Positions 42,717 through 50,844 of a stretch of 64,000 bases of DNA are shown in pieces (the stretch's first letter is position 1; every line of letters begins with the position of its first letter). The position numbers and the translations under genes are program-made. The DNA is taken from positions 124,001 through 188,000 of the forward strand of contig CAYVRJ010000001.1 in the NCBI GenBank assembly GCA_964453645.1, given 5' to 3'. The notes under the pieces were generated by a model that ran no database searches, was not told the origin of the DNA, and saw only the letters and a list, made by a program, of their open reading frames with translations. This DNA is from CAYVRJ01 sp964453645. Lineage in GTDB: Bacteria > Bacillota > Clostridia > Christensenellales > JAWKQI01.

Positions 42717-42745
42717 TGCAGGGCAGAGCCCTGCATTTTATTTTT
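42717..42745 (+). terminator. Intrinsic terminator after the PRC-barrel gene
   Basis: TGCAGGGC-AGA-GCCCTGCA forms an 8-bp stem, followed by TTTTATTTTT. With the preceding GCGGG the sequence resembles the outer arm (GCGGGTGTGGGCAGAGCCC) of the inverted-repeat element at 50029-50211. Confidence 0.85.
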
Positions 42746-42788
42746 GCACATCATTAATTAAAATTTTCAGCAATTCTCTCTTTATTCT

Positions 42789-42851
42789 ATGAAAATTTTC
42801 ATTACTTTTTATGAAAAAAGCCTTGACTGCTTTTGACAAACTGATTATACT
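42789..42851 (+). promoter_or_regulatory. Promoter and palindromic site upstream of the lacI-type gene
   Basis: TTGACT (42823-42828) and TATACT (42846-42851) have a 17-nt spacer. A perfect 14-bp palindrome, ATGAAAATTTTCAT (42789-42802), lies 20 bp upstream of the -35 box and may be a regulator site. Confidence 0.6.
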
Positions 42852-42890
42852 ACAACTTAAGAAAAAGAGATTCACTTTTGGAGCAGTTGT

Positions 42891-43901
42891 TTGAAAAGAG
42901 CGACAATACACGACGTTGCAAGGGTTGCTGGCATATCCATATCCACAGTTTCCCACGTAATCAACAATACAGCAAAGATTTCCGACCCAATACGCAACCG
43001 CGTGCATGAAGCAATTGCAGAGCTAAACTACGTGCCCAACGGACGAAAGCGGTCGAAAGACTTTCGCACCGTTGCGGTGGTTATACCCGATATAACAAAC
43101 GAATTCTACGCCCGGTGTGCCCGGGGGATCATGAAGTGTGCGGAGGAGCACGCCTTTACACCCCTGTTTTGCGACATGACCCACGACTACAAGCGGTTGT
43201 ACCACAGCATGAAGGCACTCATCGAAAAGGATGTGGACGGCATTATTTTTCTCGGGGGGTCCATGGACGAAAATATCATCCTGGGCGCCAGCGAGAAATT
43301 ACCCGTGGTACTGGGAGATCGAAAGTTTATCAACCAATCCCTGCCCAGCGTGATGACCGACAACATCACCGCAGTGCGCAATTTAATTTTTCGTTTAAAA
43401 CAATCGGGGTATACTAAAATTGGTTATTTGGGCGAACGGGCAGAGATGTCCAACGTGTCCGATCGATACATGGGGTTTAAACACGGGTTGGAAGAAAACG
43501 GCCTGAAATTCTATGAGGAATTTGTTCTGGAAGAAAAAATCCTCATGCTGGACAAAGTAAACAACACCTACAAGCTGGTGAAAGAAAAGTTTAGCGGTGT
43601 GAAACACTTACCCGAAGTGTTTGTCACCACCAGCGACTTAATTGCCGTGGGCGCAATGGGTGCCTTTCGGGAACTAAACGTATCCATCCCCAAGGACATT
43701 GGGGTGGTGGGTTTTGACGATATTTCCATCGCCAGCCTCACAGACCCGCCTCTCACCACCATTGCCCAGGATATGGAAAGAATTGGAACCACCTGTTTCC
43801 TAAGCCTGCTCAACACCATTAACAGAACGGATACAGGTATTCTACACCACTCTGTGGATGCAACACTTAAAATCCGCAAGACGGTGAGCGGATTAAAATA
43901 A
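42891..43901 (+). CDS. LacI-family transcriptional regulator
   Basis: A 336-aa repressor. N-terminal helix-turn-helix TIHDVARVAGISISTVSHVINN (in parts TIHDVARVAGIS, STVSHVINN) and hinge helix, then a periplasmic-binding-protein-like sugar domain (VAVVIPDITNEFYARCARGI) with GVVGFDDISIASLTDPPLTTIAQ near the end. Starts at TTG 42891 with GGAG 7 nt upstream. It heads a locus for a sugar isomerase and ribose-type ABC transporter and probably controls it. The ligand is likely the sugar transported by the neighbouring proteins. Confidence 0.9.
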   Translation: MKRATIHDVARVAGISISTVSHVINNTAKISDPIRNRVHEAIAELNYVPNGRKRSKDFRTVAVVIPDITNEFYARCARGIMKCAEEHAFTPLFCDMTHDYKRLYHSMKALIEKDVDGIIFLGGSMDENIILGASEKLPVVLGDRKFINQSLPSVMTDNITAVRNLIFRLKQSGYTKIGYLGERAEMSNVSDRYMGFKHGLEENGLKFYEEFVLEEKILMLDKVNNTYKLVKEKFSGVKHLPEVFVTTSDLIAVGAMGAFRELNVSIPKDIGVVGFDDISIASLTDPPLTTIAQDMERIGTTCFLSLLNTINRTDTGILHHSVDATLKIRKTVSGLK

Positions 43902-43925
43902 CTTTATTATAAAGGAGTTCAACAT

Positions 43926-44909
43926 ATGTTTAAACCAAACTACAGCGTCATCTTAGCGAATGTGGGTATGTGTTCGGATAGATATTTGTCCACAGGTTAT
44001 TCAAAACCCTTTACGCTGGATCAAATGTTCGAGCGCGTGGCGTCGGTAGACGGCGTAACGGGGGTGGAATTGGTGTCCAGTTGGAACATCACACCCAAGA
44101 ATGTAACCCAAGTGAAGGAAAACCTGCAAAAGCACAACTTACAGCTGGTTTCCATCATCCCCGATCACTTCGGCGAAATGAAGTGGGGTAAGGGGGCGTT
44201 CACTTCCAAGGATAAAAAAATCCGTGAAGAGGCCATTGCCGTCACCAAAGAACTGATGGACATCTCCGCAGAGCTTAAGGGCGATCTCATCAGCTTGTGG
44301 CCGGGGCAAGATGGCTTCGACTATCCCTTCCAAGGGGATTACATCGAAGAGGTTGGCTGGTTCGAAGAAGGGGTGAAGGCCTGCTGCAAACACAGGGACG
44401 ATGTGCGCATCGCCATCGAATATAAAATTAAGGAACCAAGAAACTTTTCCTATCCGTCCACCCTCTATGCATCCATGCTCATGCTGGGTGAAATTGATAT
44501 GCCTAACTGCGGCATCACCATCGATTACGGCCACGCACACGTGGCGGGGGAGAACGTCGCCCAGTCGGTGGCTATGGCCAAGAAGTACGGCGATAAACTC
44601 TTCCACATCCACATGAACGACAACTACGGCTACTGGGACGACGATATGATCACCGGCAGCATCCACACCATTCCTTTTATTGAGTTTTTTTACTGGCTCA
44701 AGCGGACAGACTATAAGGGATATATCTCCACCGATCAATATCCATACCGTGAAGACGGCAGGGATGCGGTGAACGAGAGTGTGCGGTGGTTTGAAGTGTT
44801 TGCAGAACTGGTGAACCAAATTGACGAAAACGAGCTAAAGGCCATTTTCGCCACGGGTAACGCCTGCGACATTTCCAAAATGCTGCGCAAACTGATGTTT
44901 CATAAATAA
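43926..44909 (+). CDS. Sugar isomerase/epimerase, xylose isomerase-like TIM barrel
   Basis: A 327-aa metal-dependent barrel of the AP endonuclease 2/xylose isomerase-like superfamily. Probable metal ligands are the Glu in RIAIEYKI, the Asp/His in ITIDYGHAH, the His in LFHIHMND and a residue in YISTDQYPY. SLWPGQDGFDYPFQGDY is a block found in a subgroup encoded next to sugar ABC transporters. The substrate is not determined; by context it is a free tetrose, pentose, ketose or polyol-derived sugar feeding the transketolase step. AAGGAG precedes the ATG. Its stop lies in the degenerate edge of the tandem repeat. Confidence 0.78.
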   Translation: MFKPNYSVILANVGMCSDRYLSTGYSKPFTLDQMFERVASVDGVTGVELVSSWNITPKNVTQVKENLQKHNLQLVSIIPDHFGEMKWGKGAFTSKDKKIREEAIAVTKELMDISAELKGDLISLWPGQDGFDYPFQGDYIEEVGWFEEGVKACCKHRDDVRIAIEYKIKEPRNFSYPSTLYASMLMLGEIDMPNCGITIDYGHAHVAGENVAQSVAMAKKYGDKLFHIHMNDNYGYWDDDMITGSIHTIPFIEFFYWLKRTDYKGYISTDQYPYREDGRDAVNESVRWFEVFAELVNQIDENELKAIFATGNACDISKMLRKLMFHK

Positions 44910-44933
44910 ACTTCCCAGCCAATCGGAACAAAA

Positions 44934-45150
44934 GGAAAGTTGTGCAAGTTTGAATTGACAAATAAATTCCGAGTAGATCGGGATAAAAGGAAAGTTGTGC
45001 AAGTTTGAATTGACAAATAAATTTCCGAGTAGATCGGAATAAAAGCAAAGTTGTGCAAGTTTGAATTGACAAATAAATTCCGAGTAGATCGGAATAAAGG
45101 AAAGTTGTGCAAGTTTGAATAGACAAATAAATTTCCGAGTAGATCGGAAT
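44934..45150 (+). repeat. Four tandem 54-56-bp repeats, each with two potential hairpins
   Basis: Copies are 44934-44988, 44989-45044, 45045-45098 and 45099-45150, with a degenerate half copy before them (44904-44933). Each unit contains TTGTGCAA-GTTTGAA-TTGACAA, a 7-bp stem with one bulge, and TTCCGA-GTAGA-TCGGAA, a 6-bp stem with 5-nt loop. In copy 1 the second stem has one change (TCGGGA) that still allows a G-U pair. The array fills the gap between the sugar isomerase and the binding-protein gene, ending 12 bp before its ribosome binding site. Confidence 0.9.
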
Positions 45151-45175
45151 ATATAAAATACAGGAGGAATTCTAA

Positions 45176-46267
45176 ATGAAAAAAACTCTAGTTGCAATTG
45201 TTGCAGTGCTTATGGTCGCTGCTATGTTTGTGGCGTGCGCACCTGCTGCTCCCGAAGCACCTGCTGCTCCCGCTGCACCCGCTGAGCAACCCGCTGCACC
45301 CGCTGAGCAACCCGCAGCTCCCGCAGAACAACCTGCAGCAAACAAAGATTTTAAAATTGCAGTTGTTCCCAAGGATGCAACAAACCCATGGTTTGTAAGA
45401 ATGGAAACAGGAGTGAAGAAGTTTGCCGCTGATAATGGCATCAATGCCTTCCAAAAAGGCCCCTCCGAAACCGACGCAACCATGCAGGCGCAAGTGATTC
45501 AGGACTTAATTGCACAGGAAGTGGATGCAATCTGTGTTGTACCCGTTGACCCAGGCGCACTGGAGCCCGTACTCAAAAAGGCAATGGACGCTGGCATCAT
45601 CGTGGTTGCACACGAAGGTTCCACCCTGCAAAACATGAACTACGACATCGAAGCTTTTGACAACAACGCTTACGGCGGTTTCATTATGGAAAACTTAGCA
45701 CAGGCTATGGGCGGTGAAGGACTCTACACCACCATGGTTGGCCACGTTACCAACGCTTCTCACAACGAGTGGGCAGACGGCGGCGTTGCTTATCAGAAAG
45801 AAAACTATCCCAACATGAAGCTACTCGAAGCTGATCCCAGAGTTGAATCTCAGGACGACGGCGAAACAGCATATCTGGTTGCTAAGGAACTGCTCAAGAA
45901 ATATCCCGACTTAAAGGGTATCATGGGCACATCTTCCTTCGACGCTCCCGGCGTTGCTCGTGCAATTGAAGAACTGGGCCTCAAGGGTAAAGTATTCACC
46001 AGCGGAACAGGCATGCCTGCTGCAAACAAGCAGATTCTGGTTGACGGTTCTGTTGCATCCCTCACCCTGTGGGATCCCGCAGATGCAGGTTATGCAATGT
46101 GCGCACTGGCAGTAAAACTGTTAAACGGTGAAACTGTTGCCAATGGTTTAAACTTAAACCTCCCCGGTTATGAAAACTTAAACTTTGCTTCCGGCAGTGA
46201 CAAAGTGTTGCTGGGCGAAGGCTGGATTGTTATCAACAAAGAAAACGTAGACAGCTTCGGATTCTAA
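45176..46267 (+). CDS. Ribose-type ABC transporter substrate-binding lipoprotein (RbsB-like)
   Basis: A 363-aa periplasmic-binding-protein family 4 protein that captures a sugar outside the cell. Lipobox VAC (MFVACAP, Cys about residue 21) is followed by an Ala/Pro/Glu/Gln linker built of near-identical seven-residue units (AEQPAAP, three copies). The mature domain starts FKIAVVPKDATNPWFVRMETG and has VDAICVVPVDPGALEPVL, standard for RbsB/XylF-like proteins. AGGAGG lies 8 nt before the ATG. The 5' region is the tandem repeat array. Ligand not known. Confidence 0.9.
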   Translation: MKKTLVAIVAVLMVAAMFVACAPAAPEAPAAPAAPAEQPAAPAEQPAAPAEQPAANKDFKIAVVPKDATNPWFVRMETGVKKFAADNGINAFQKGPSETDATMQAQVIQDLIAQEVDAICVVPVDPGALEPVLKKAMDAGIIVVAHEGSTLQNMNYDIEAFDNNAYGGFIMENLAQAMGGEGLYTTMVGHVTNASHNEWADGGVAYQKENYPNMKLLEADPRVESQDDGETAYLVAKELLKKYPDLKGIMGTSSFDAPGVARAIEELGLKGKVFTSGTGMPAANKQILVDGSVASLTLWDPADAGYAMCALAVKLLNGETVANGLNLNLPGYENLNFASGSDKVLLGEGWIVINKENVDSFGF

Positions 46268-46287
46268 AACAAAAGAATGAAAAAAGG

Positions 46288-46307
46288 GGGGAGTGAAACC
46301 TCTCCCC
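46288..46307 (+). other. Intercistronic hairpin after the RbsB-like gene
   Basis: GGGGAG and CTCCCC form a 6-bp GC-rich stem with an 8-nt loop 20 bp after the stop. It is followed by TCAATTTCATTG, not a clean T-run, so partial termination or 3'-end protection of the binding-protein mRNA is more likely than full termination. Confidence 0.5.
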
Positions 46308-46395
46308 TCAATTTCATTGCAAAAATCATAAATAAGTAATATAATTGAATTGTTTACATAGATACCCAAGTAAAAAATAATACGGAAAGGATTTG

Positions 46396-47901
46396 ATGCA
46401 TATGGTCGAAAACGTGCTGAGTGTAAAAAACGTTTGCAAATCATTTGCGGGTGTGCGCGCATTAAACGACGTGGATCTTTCCATTCGCAAGGGGGAAATC
46501 CACTGCCTTGCAGGGGAAAACGGTTGCGGAAAGTCAACCATCATTAAGATCATCTCGGGCGTATACTCCCTGGACAGCGGAACAGTTGAATTTAACGGCA
46601 AGGTGCAGCAAAAGATTACCCCCATCGAAGCCATTAAAAACGGAATACAAGTGATTTATCAGGATTTTTCCATTTTTCCCAACATGTCTGTAATGGAAAA
46701 CCTTGCCTTTAATGCAGAGCTTGCCGCCAAGCGCAAGCTGGTCAACTGGAAGCGGTTTCGCAAAATTGCAGAAGAAGCAGTTTCAAAAATAGACTTTAAG
46801 GTGGATTTAAACGCACGGGTGGGGGATCTATCCGTTGCGGACAAACAGTTGGTGGCCATTAGCCGTGCCCTGATGAACGACGCAAAGTTGATCATCATGG
46901 ACGAACCCACCACCGCTCTCACCAAACGGGAAGTGGACGCACTCTTTAAAATCATTTTGGATTTGCAAAAGAGGGGCATTGCCATTTTATTTGTGAGTCA
47001 CAAGTTAGACGAAGTGTTTGAGATCAGCAATCGATTCACCATTCTTCGCAACGGCAAGAACGTGATCACCTGCGACACCAAAGAATTAGACGACAAAAAG
47101 TTCTCCTATTATATGACGGGCAGGGAGTTTGACAACGCCCTGTTCACCGCCGAAAACGTTTCGGAGAAACCCGTGTTGGAAGTGAAAGACCTGTGCATGA
47201 AGAACGGGTTTTACGACATCAACTTGTCTGTGCGCAAGGGAGAAATCTTGGGCATCACCGGCCTGTTGGGTTCGGGCAGAACGGAGTTGGCCCTGGCACT
47301 GTTTGGGGTGCACAGTGCGGATTCGGGGGAAATCGTCATCAACGGTGCCCCTGTGAAGCTGGATAGCATTCAAAAGGCCATGAAGGAGAAAATCAGCTAC
47401 GTGCCCGAGGACAGGCTCACCGAGGGGTTGTTCCTCTCCCGCTCCATCGGGGAAAACATCGTGATCTCCGAAATCGACGAACTCTCGGGTTTTATGGGTT
47501 TTACCGATAAGAAGAAGCTGAGGGCAGAAATTCGGGAGTGGGTACAGCGGTTAAAGATTGCAACTCCCAACCCAGACAACGCTGCAAGCACCCTCTCGGG
47601 GGGTAACCAGCAGAGAATCGTGCTGGCTAAGTGGCTGGCGAAGAACCCGGATATTCTCATTCTCAACGGGCCTACCGTGGGGGTGGACATCGGCTCTAAG
47701 CACGACATCCACGAAATTCTCCACGCCTTAGCGAAGGAAGGAATGGCCATCATCATTATATCCGACGACATTCCCGAAGTGCTGAAGAATTGCAGCCGTG
47801 TGCTGCTCATGAAGACGGGCAGGATTACTGCGGAAATCGATCCCCACGAGATCGACGCAAATACCCTGGCAGCCATGATGACAGGAGGTGCAGCGGTATG
47901 A
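46396..47901 (+). CDS. Ribose-type ABC transporter ATP-binding protein (RbsA-like, two ATPase domains)
   Basis: A 501-aa double ATPase for a carbohydrate uptake transporter-2 system. Domain 1 has Walker A GENGCGKST and Walker B LIIMDEPTTAL. Domain 2 has a P-loop-like GLLGSGRTEL, signature LSGGNQQRIVLAKW, but Walker B reads ILILNGPTVGVD, lacking the Asp-Glu pair of LDEPT. This agrees with the usual degeneracy of one site in the family. I chose ATG 46396 behind AAAGGA; the TTG at 46393 is also possible. Its stop overlaps the first permease (ATGA). Confidence 0.92.
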   Translation: MHMVENVLSVKNVCKSFAGVRALNDVDLSIRKGEIHCLAGENGCGKSTIIKIISGVYSLDSGTVEFNGKVQQKITPIEAIKNGIQVIYQDFSIFPNMSVMENLAFNAELAAKRKLVNWKRFRKIAEEAVSKIDFKVDLNARVGDLSVADKQLVAISRALMNDAKLIIMDEPTTALTKREVDALFKIILDLQKRGIAILFVSHKLDEVFEISNRFTILRNGKNVITCDTKELDDKKFSYYMTGREFDNALFTAENVSEKPVLEVKDLCMKNGFYDINLSVRKGEILGITGLLGSGRTELALALFGVHSADSGEIVINGAPVKLDSIQKAMKEKISYVPEDRLTEGLFLSRSIGENIVISEIDELSGFMGFTDKKKLRAEIREWVQRLKIATPNPDNAASTLSGGNQQRIVLAKWLAKNPDILILNGPTVGVDIGSKHDIHEILHALAKEGMAIIIISDDIPEVLKNCSRVLLMKTGRITAEIDPHEIDANTLAAMMTGGAAV

Positions 47902-48914
47902 ACAGAGCTTTCAAAAAGTTAACTTCCCGCAACGAGTTTTATATATTTTTGGTTATCCTTGTGCTGAGTGTTGTCATTGAACTGCGCAGCGGACAATTTT
48001 TCTCCCCCAACAACATTGTGGATATTATCGGCGCATCGGTTGTGCCCGCACTGTTTGCAGTGGGAGCGTTTATGGTCATCGTGTCGGGGGGCATCGACGT
48101 ATCCTTTCCCGCACTCGCCAGCCTCAGCGTATATGCAACCACCCGCATCTTGACCGACAGCGGGTTTGAAGGAAACATCCTCATTCCCTTTTTGATGGTC
48201 ATTGGGTTTGGTGCTGTACTAGGGGCACTCAACGGGTTGTTGGTTGCCAACTTGGGCGTACCCACCCTCATTATCACCTTGGGCACCCAGAGTGTGTTTC
48301 GGGGTATTATGCAAGGGGCACTGAATTCGGTGCAAATTCCCAACATACCCCCACCCATGCGCAGTTTTGGACAATCCACCCTGTTTGTGGCACAAAACCA
48401 GCAATCGGGGCTGACATCCAACATGCCCACATCGTTTTTAATTCTCGTGGCTGTGATTCTGCTGGCGTTTTTCCTGCTTCGTTATACCATGTTTGGCAGG
48501 GGAATCTACGCCATGGGCGGAGATGAAAATTCTGCCAACAGGGCAGGGTTTAACGTGAAGCGAATTAAGATACTGCTGTACGTGTTGGTGGGTATTATCG
48601 CCAGCGTTGCAGGGCTCATCCGCACCTGCATGATGGGTCAGATGCACCCCACAAACTTGCTGGGTATGGAAATGATGGTCATTGCATCGGTTGTGCTGGG
48701 GGGAACCGCCATCACCGGAGGCATCGGCACCATCACCGGGGCTATGCTGGGCACACTGCTTATCGTCATTGTGCAAAACAGTTTGCTGTTGCTGGGCATC
48801 GATACCTTTTGGCAGGGGTTCGTGTTGGGCTTGCTCATCATCATCGGTACGGGCATCTCGGCATTGCAGGTTTCCCGGTCTGCCAACAAACTGGTTGGAC
48901 TAAAGGATTATTGA
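47898..48914 (+). CDS. Ribose-type ABC transporter permease 1 (RbsC-like)
   Basis: A 338-aa permease with about eight to ten helices of the BPD_transp_2 family. Blocks VSGGIDVSFPALASLS, GVPTLIITLGT and GMEMMVIASVVLGGTAITGGIGT are family hallmarks. The start at 47898 overlaps the ATPase stop (ATGA); the longer ORF from 47790 lies inside the ATPase gene and does not look like protein. Pairs with a second, different permease 13 bp downstream. Confidence 0.92.
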   Translation: MNRAFKKLTSRNEFYIFLVILVLSVVIELRSGQFFSPNNIVDIIGASVVPALFAVGAFMVIVSGGIDVSFPALASLSVYATTRILTDSGFEGNILIPFLMVIGFGAVLGALNGLLVANLGVPTLIITLGTQSVFRGIMQGALNSVQIPNIPPPMRSFGQSTLFVAQNQQSGLTSNMPTSFLILVAVILLAFFLLRYTMFGRGIYAMGGDENSANRAGFNVKRIKILLYVLVGIIASVAGLIRTCMMGQMHPTNLLGMEMMVIASVVLGGTAITGGIGTITGAMLGTLLIVIVQNSLLLLGIDTFWQGFVLGLLIIIGTGISALQVSRSANKLVGLKDY

Positions 48915-48927
48915 GGAGGGTGTGAAC

Positions 48928-49962
48928 ATGAATGCAAAAAATGACGTTTCTTTTATGAATAAAATAAAAACCCTCTCGGGCAAAGACAAGCATATTTCCA
49001 GGCTGATTTTCCTGTTGATCGGTATTTTTATACTGCTGGTACTCATCAAGCCGGAATCTTTTTTAAAGCCACAAAACTTTGAATCTATGGCGTATCAGTT
49101 CCCCGAATTCGGGCTGATGGCACTGGGCGTTATGATCACCATGATCACCGGGGGTATCGACCTATCGGTGGTGGGCGTTGCCAACATGGCATCCATTTCC
49201 AGCGCATTGGCACTGGTGGCGCTGCTACCCAAGTCGGCAGCGGGAGCAGAAGCCTTTGGGGGCATTGTTGCTGTCATCATCATTGGGCTGCTGGTGGGTA
49301 TGGTTGCCGGATTCATCAACGGTTTACTCATTAGCAAAATTAAGATCCCACCCATTCTTGCAACCCTGGGTTCCTTCGAGTTGTTCACAGGTATTGCCAT
49401 AATCCTCACCAAGGGAAAGCCGATCAGCGGATTACCCATTGTGTATTCGGAGTTTATTGCGGGTAAGTTTCTGGGCATACCCATGCCTTTAATCGTGTTT
49501 GCCTTAGCGGTGATCGTACTGGCTTTGCTGATCAACAAGACCACGTTTGGCACGAAGATTTACATGCTGGGCACCAACCCAACGGCTGCGAGGTTTAGCG
49601 GGTTAAAGTCGGACAGACTGCTCATCAAGACGTACATGTTATCGGGCATCTTTGCGGCACTGGGTGGCCTTGTGATGCTGGCCAACTACAACTCGGCAAA
49701 GGCGGACTACGGCTCGGCCTATACGCTGCAAGCGGTGTTAATCGTGGTGCTGGGGGGAGTGAATCCCGCCGGGGGAAGCGGAAAGGTTTCGGGAGTGGTG
49801 CTGTCCATACTGATTTTACAGATGCTCTCCTCGGGATTAAACATGTTCCCCGACATCAGTAATTTCTACAAGCCGTTGATTTGGGGTGCAGTGTTGCTGC
49901 TGGTTATTGTGCTGAATTATTCGGTACAGCGCTCTTCCCAGCGGAAGCTGTCAAAAAAATAG
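48928..49962 (+). CDS. Ribose-type ABC transporter permease 2 (RbsC-like)
   Basis: A 344-aa permease of the same family (ITGGIDLSVVGVANMASIS, KIPPILATLGSFELFTGIAI, LQAVLIVVLGGVNPAGGSGK in parts). Two permease genes behind one double ATPase imply a heteromeric channel, as in AI-2, simple-sugar or erythritol-type uptake systems. ATG 48928 follows GGAGGG by 7 nt. Ends the operon; a terminator starts 9 bp after the stop. Confidence 0.92.
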   Translation: MNAKNDVSFMNKIKTLSGKDKHISRLIFLLIGIFILLVLIKPESFLKPQNFESMAYQFPEFGLMALGVMITMITGGIDLSVVGVANMASISSALALVALLPKSAAGAEAFGGIVAVIIIGLLVGMVAGFINGLLISKIKIPPILATLGSFELFTGIAIILTKGKPISGLPIVYSEFIAGKFLGIPMPLIVFALAVIVLALLINKTTFGTKIYMLGTNPTAARFSGLKSDRLLIKTYMLSGIFAALGGLVMLANYNSAKADYGSAYTLQAVLIVVLGGVNPAGGSGKVSGVVLSILILQMLSSGLNMFPDISNFYKPLIWGAVLLLVIVLNYSVQRSSQRKLSKK

Positions 49963-49970
49963 TACTATCG

Positions 49971-49994
49971 AAGGGGGCATCAGCCCCCTTTTTC
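49971..49994 (+). terminator. Intrinsic terminator of the ribose-type operon
   Basis: AAGGGGGC-ATCA-GCCCCCTT is a perfect 8-bp stem followed by TTTCTT. Confidence 0.85.
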
Positions 49995-50028
49995 TTGGGG
50001 TATTGCTCCAAACCCCGTTTCTTTTTGT

Positions 50029-50211
50029 GGGCCCTGCCCACACCCGCCAAAGGGTATTTTTGAAAAAATACCCTTTGGAAACCCAAAAACTTTTTGACGC
50101 AAAGCTAACGCGTTGCTAAGGCTATATAATAAACCTTAGCAAAAGCGTTAGCTTTTGCGACAAGAGGGGTCAAGGGGGAATCATTCCCCCTTGCGGGTGT
50201 GGGCAGAGCCC
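50029..50211. repeat. 183-bp inverted-repeat element with three internal hairpins (MITE-like)
   Basis: Outer arms 50029-50047 and 50193-50211 match at 18 of 19 positions as inverted repeats (GGGCYCTGCCCACACCCGC). Inside are a perfect 15-bp hairpin (CCAAAGGGTATTTTT, 50047-50061 with 50064-50078), a long imperfect stem (50098-50121 with 50134-50159, CTAACGC core) and an 11-bp palindrome (CAAGGGGGAAT, 50171-50193). No ORF. It fills the space between two convergent operons. No target-site duplication was recognised. Confidence 0.75.
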
Positions 50212-50223
50212 ATAAAACGAGGG

Positions 50224-50748
50224 TTATAGTAGCACCCGACTACTCACCCCAAAAACTTCGCTGTAGCGTAACACCCCGCGTATCCGCTCAGACTTCATCA
50301 AGCTGATGTGCCTCACATCCATAGAAAAAGGTTGAAAGATGGGCGTAAACGTTTCGTCCTTTACCACCTGCCTGGCTAACGTCACGTGAGGAGTGAACTT
50401 TCGATTCTCCAACTCAAAATGATAGCTTCGAAGTCCATCCTCTAGCGAAGATTGTAATGTTAAGAGGGGTGGACAGTGCCGAACGCCAATCCAATAGATG
50501 TCCCCACCGTCCCGCCGAAACCGACCCACTTGATCAAACGCAATGGTAAACGGAGTAAATGCACAGGTCTCCATTACATGAATGATGTTGTTGGTGCGAG
50601 TCTGCTCTCCCAAAAACGCAAGGGTTAGGTGCAGATTCTCTTTGCTGGAGAAACTGCCGCCAAAGCACGTCTTTTGTAATTGCTGCTGAATATCTGCAAT
50701 ATGTCCCTTGGTTTGGTCATCAAAATTTATTGCAATAAATAATCTCAT
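50224..50748 (-). CDS. thpR: RNA 2',3'-cyclic phosphodiesterase (2'-5' RNA ligase family)
   Basis: A 174-aa 2H phosphoesterase. It opens 2',3'-cyclic phosphates on RNA and can join tRNA halves in vitro. Both HxTx motifs are present: HLTLAFLGE (about residues 41-49) and PHVTLAR (about residues 133-139). N-terminal MRLFIAINF is typical. AAGAAGAG lies before the ATG. It is a single gene, convergent to the transporter operon and downstream of the transketolase genes, from which a terminator separates it. Confidence 0.9.
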   Translation of the reverse strand: MRLFIAINFDDQTKGHIADIQQQLQKTCFGGSFSSKENLHLTLAFLGEQTRTNNIIHVMETCAFTPFTIAFDQVGRFRRDGGDIYWIGVRHCPPLLTLQSSLEDGLRSYHFELENRKFTPHVTLARQVVKDETFTPIFQPFSMDVRHISLMKSERIRGVLRYSEVFGVSSRVLL

Positions 50749-50784
50749 TGAATACTCTTCTTACGATATAATTTGATAAATAAA

Positions 50785-50831
50785 AAACCTCATGAACGTG
50801 AACTGAACCCAGTTTAACGAACATGAGGTTT
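50785..50831 (-). terminator. Terminator of the transketolase operon
   Basis: A 10-bp outer stem (AAACCTCATG/CATGAGGTTT) with an inner AACTG/CAGTT stem; on the minus strand it is followed by TTTTTTATTTATC. It sits 14 bp after the transketolase stop. Confidence 0.85.
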
Positions 50832-50844
50832 CTCGTTAACGAAT

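Noticed and set aside
44934..45150. TTGACA in each 55-bp repeat as a series of promoters.
   Set aside because: No -10 box lies 16-18 nt downstream; that position is taken by the TCGGAA arm of the hairpin. The TTGACA is better explained as an arm of the first hairpin.
44934..45150. CRISPR array.
   Set aside because: Repeats are contiguous without unique spacers and no cas gene is near.
44698..45197. Minus-strand ORFs (up to 142 aa) over the tandem repeat, with repeated peptide blocks.
   Set aside because: They are produced by translating the 55-bp DNA repeat, shift frame between units of 54-56 bp, and lack ribosome binding sites.
47790..47897. N-terminal extension of the first RbsC-like permease.
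   Set aside because: It overlaps the end of the ATPase gene in another frame and encodes a Cys/His/Arg-rich sequence unlike the family; ATGA overlap gives the proper start.
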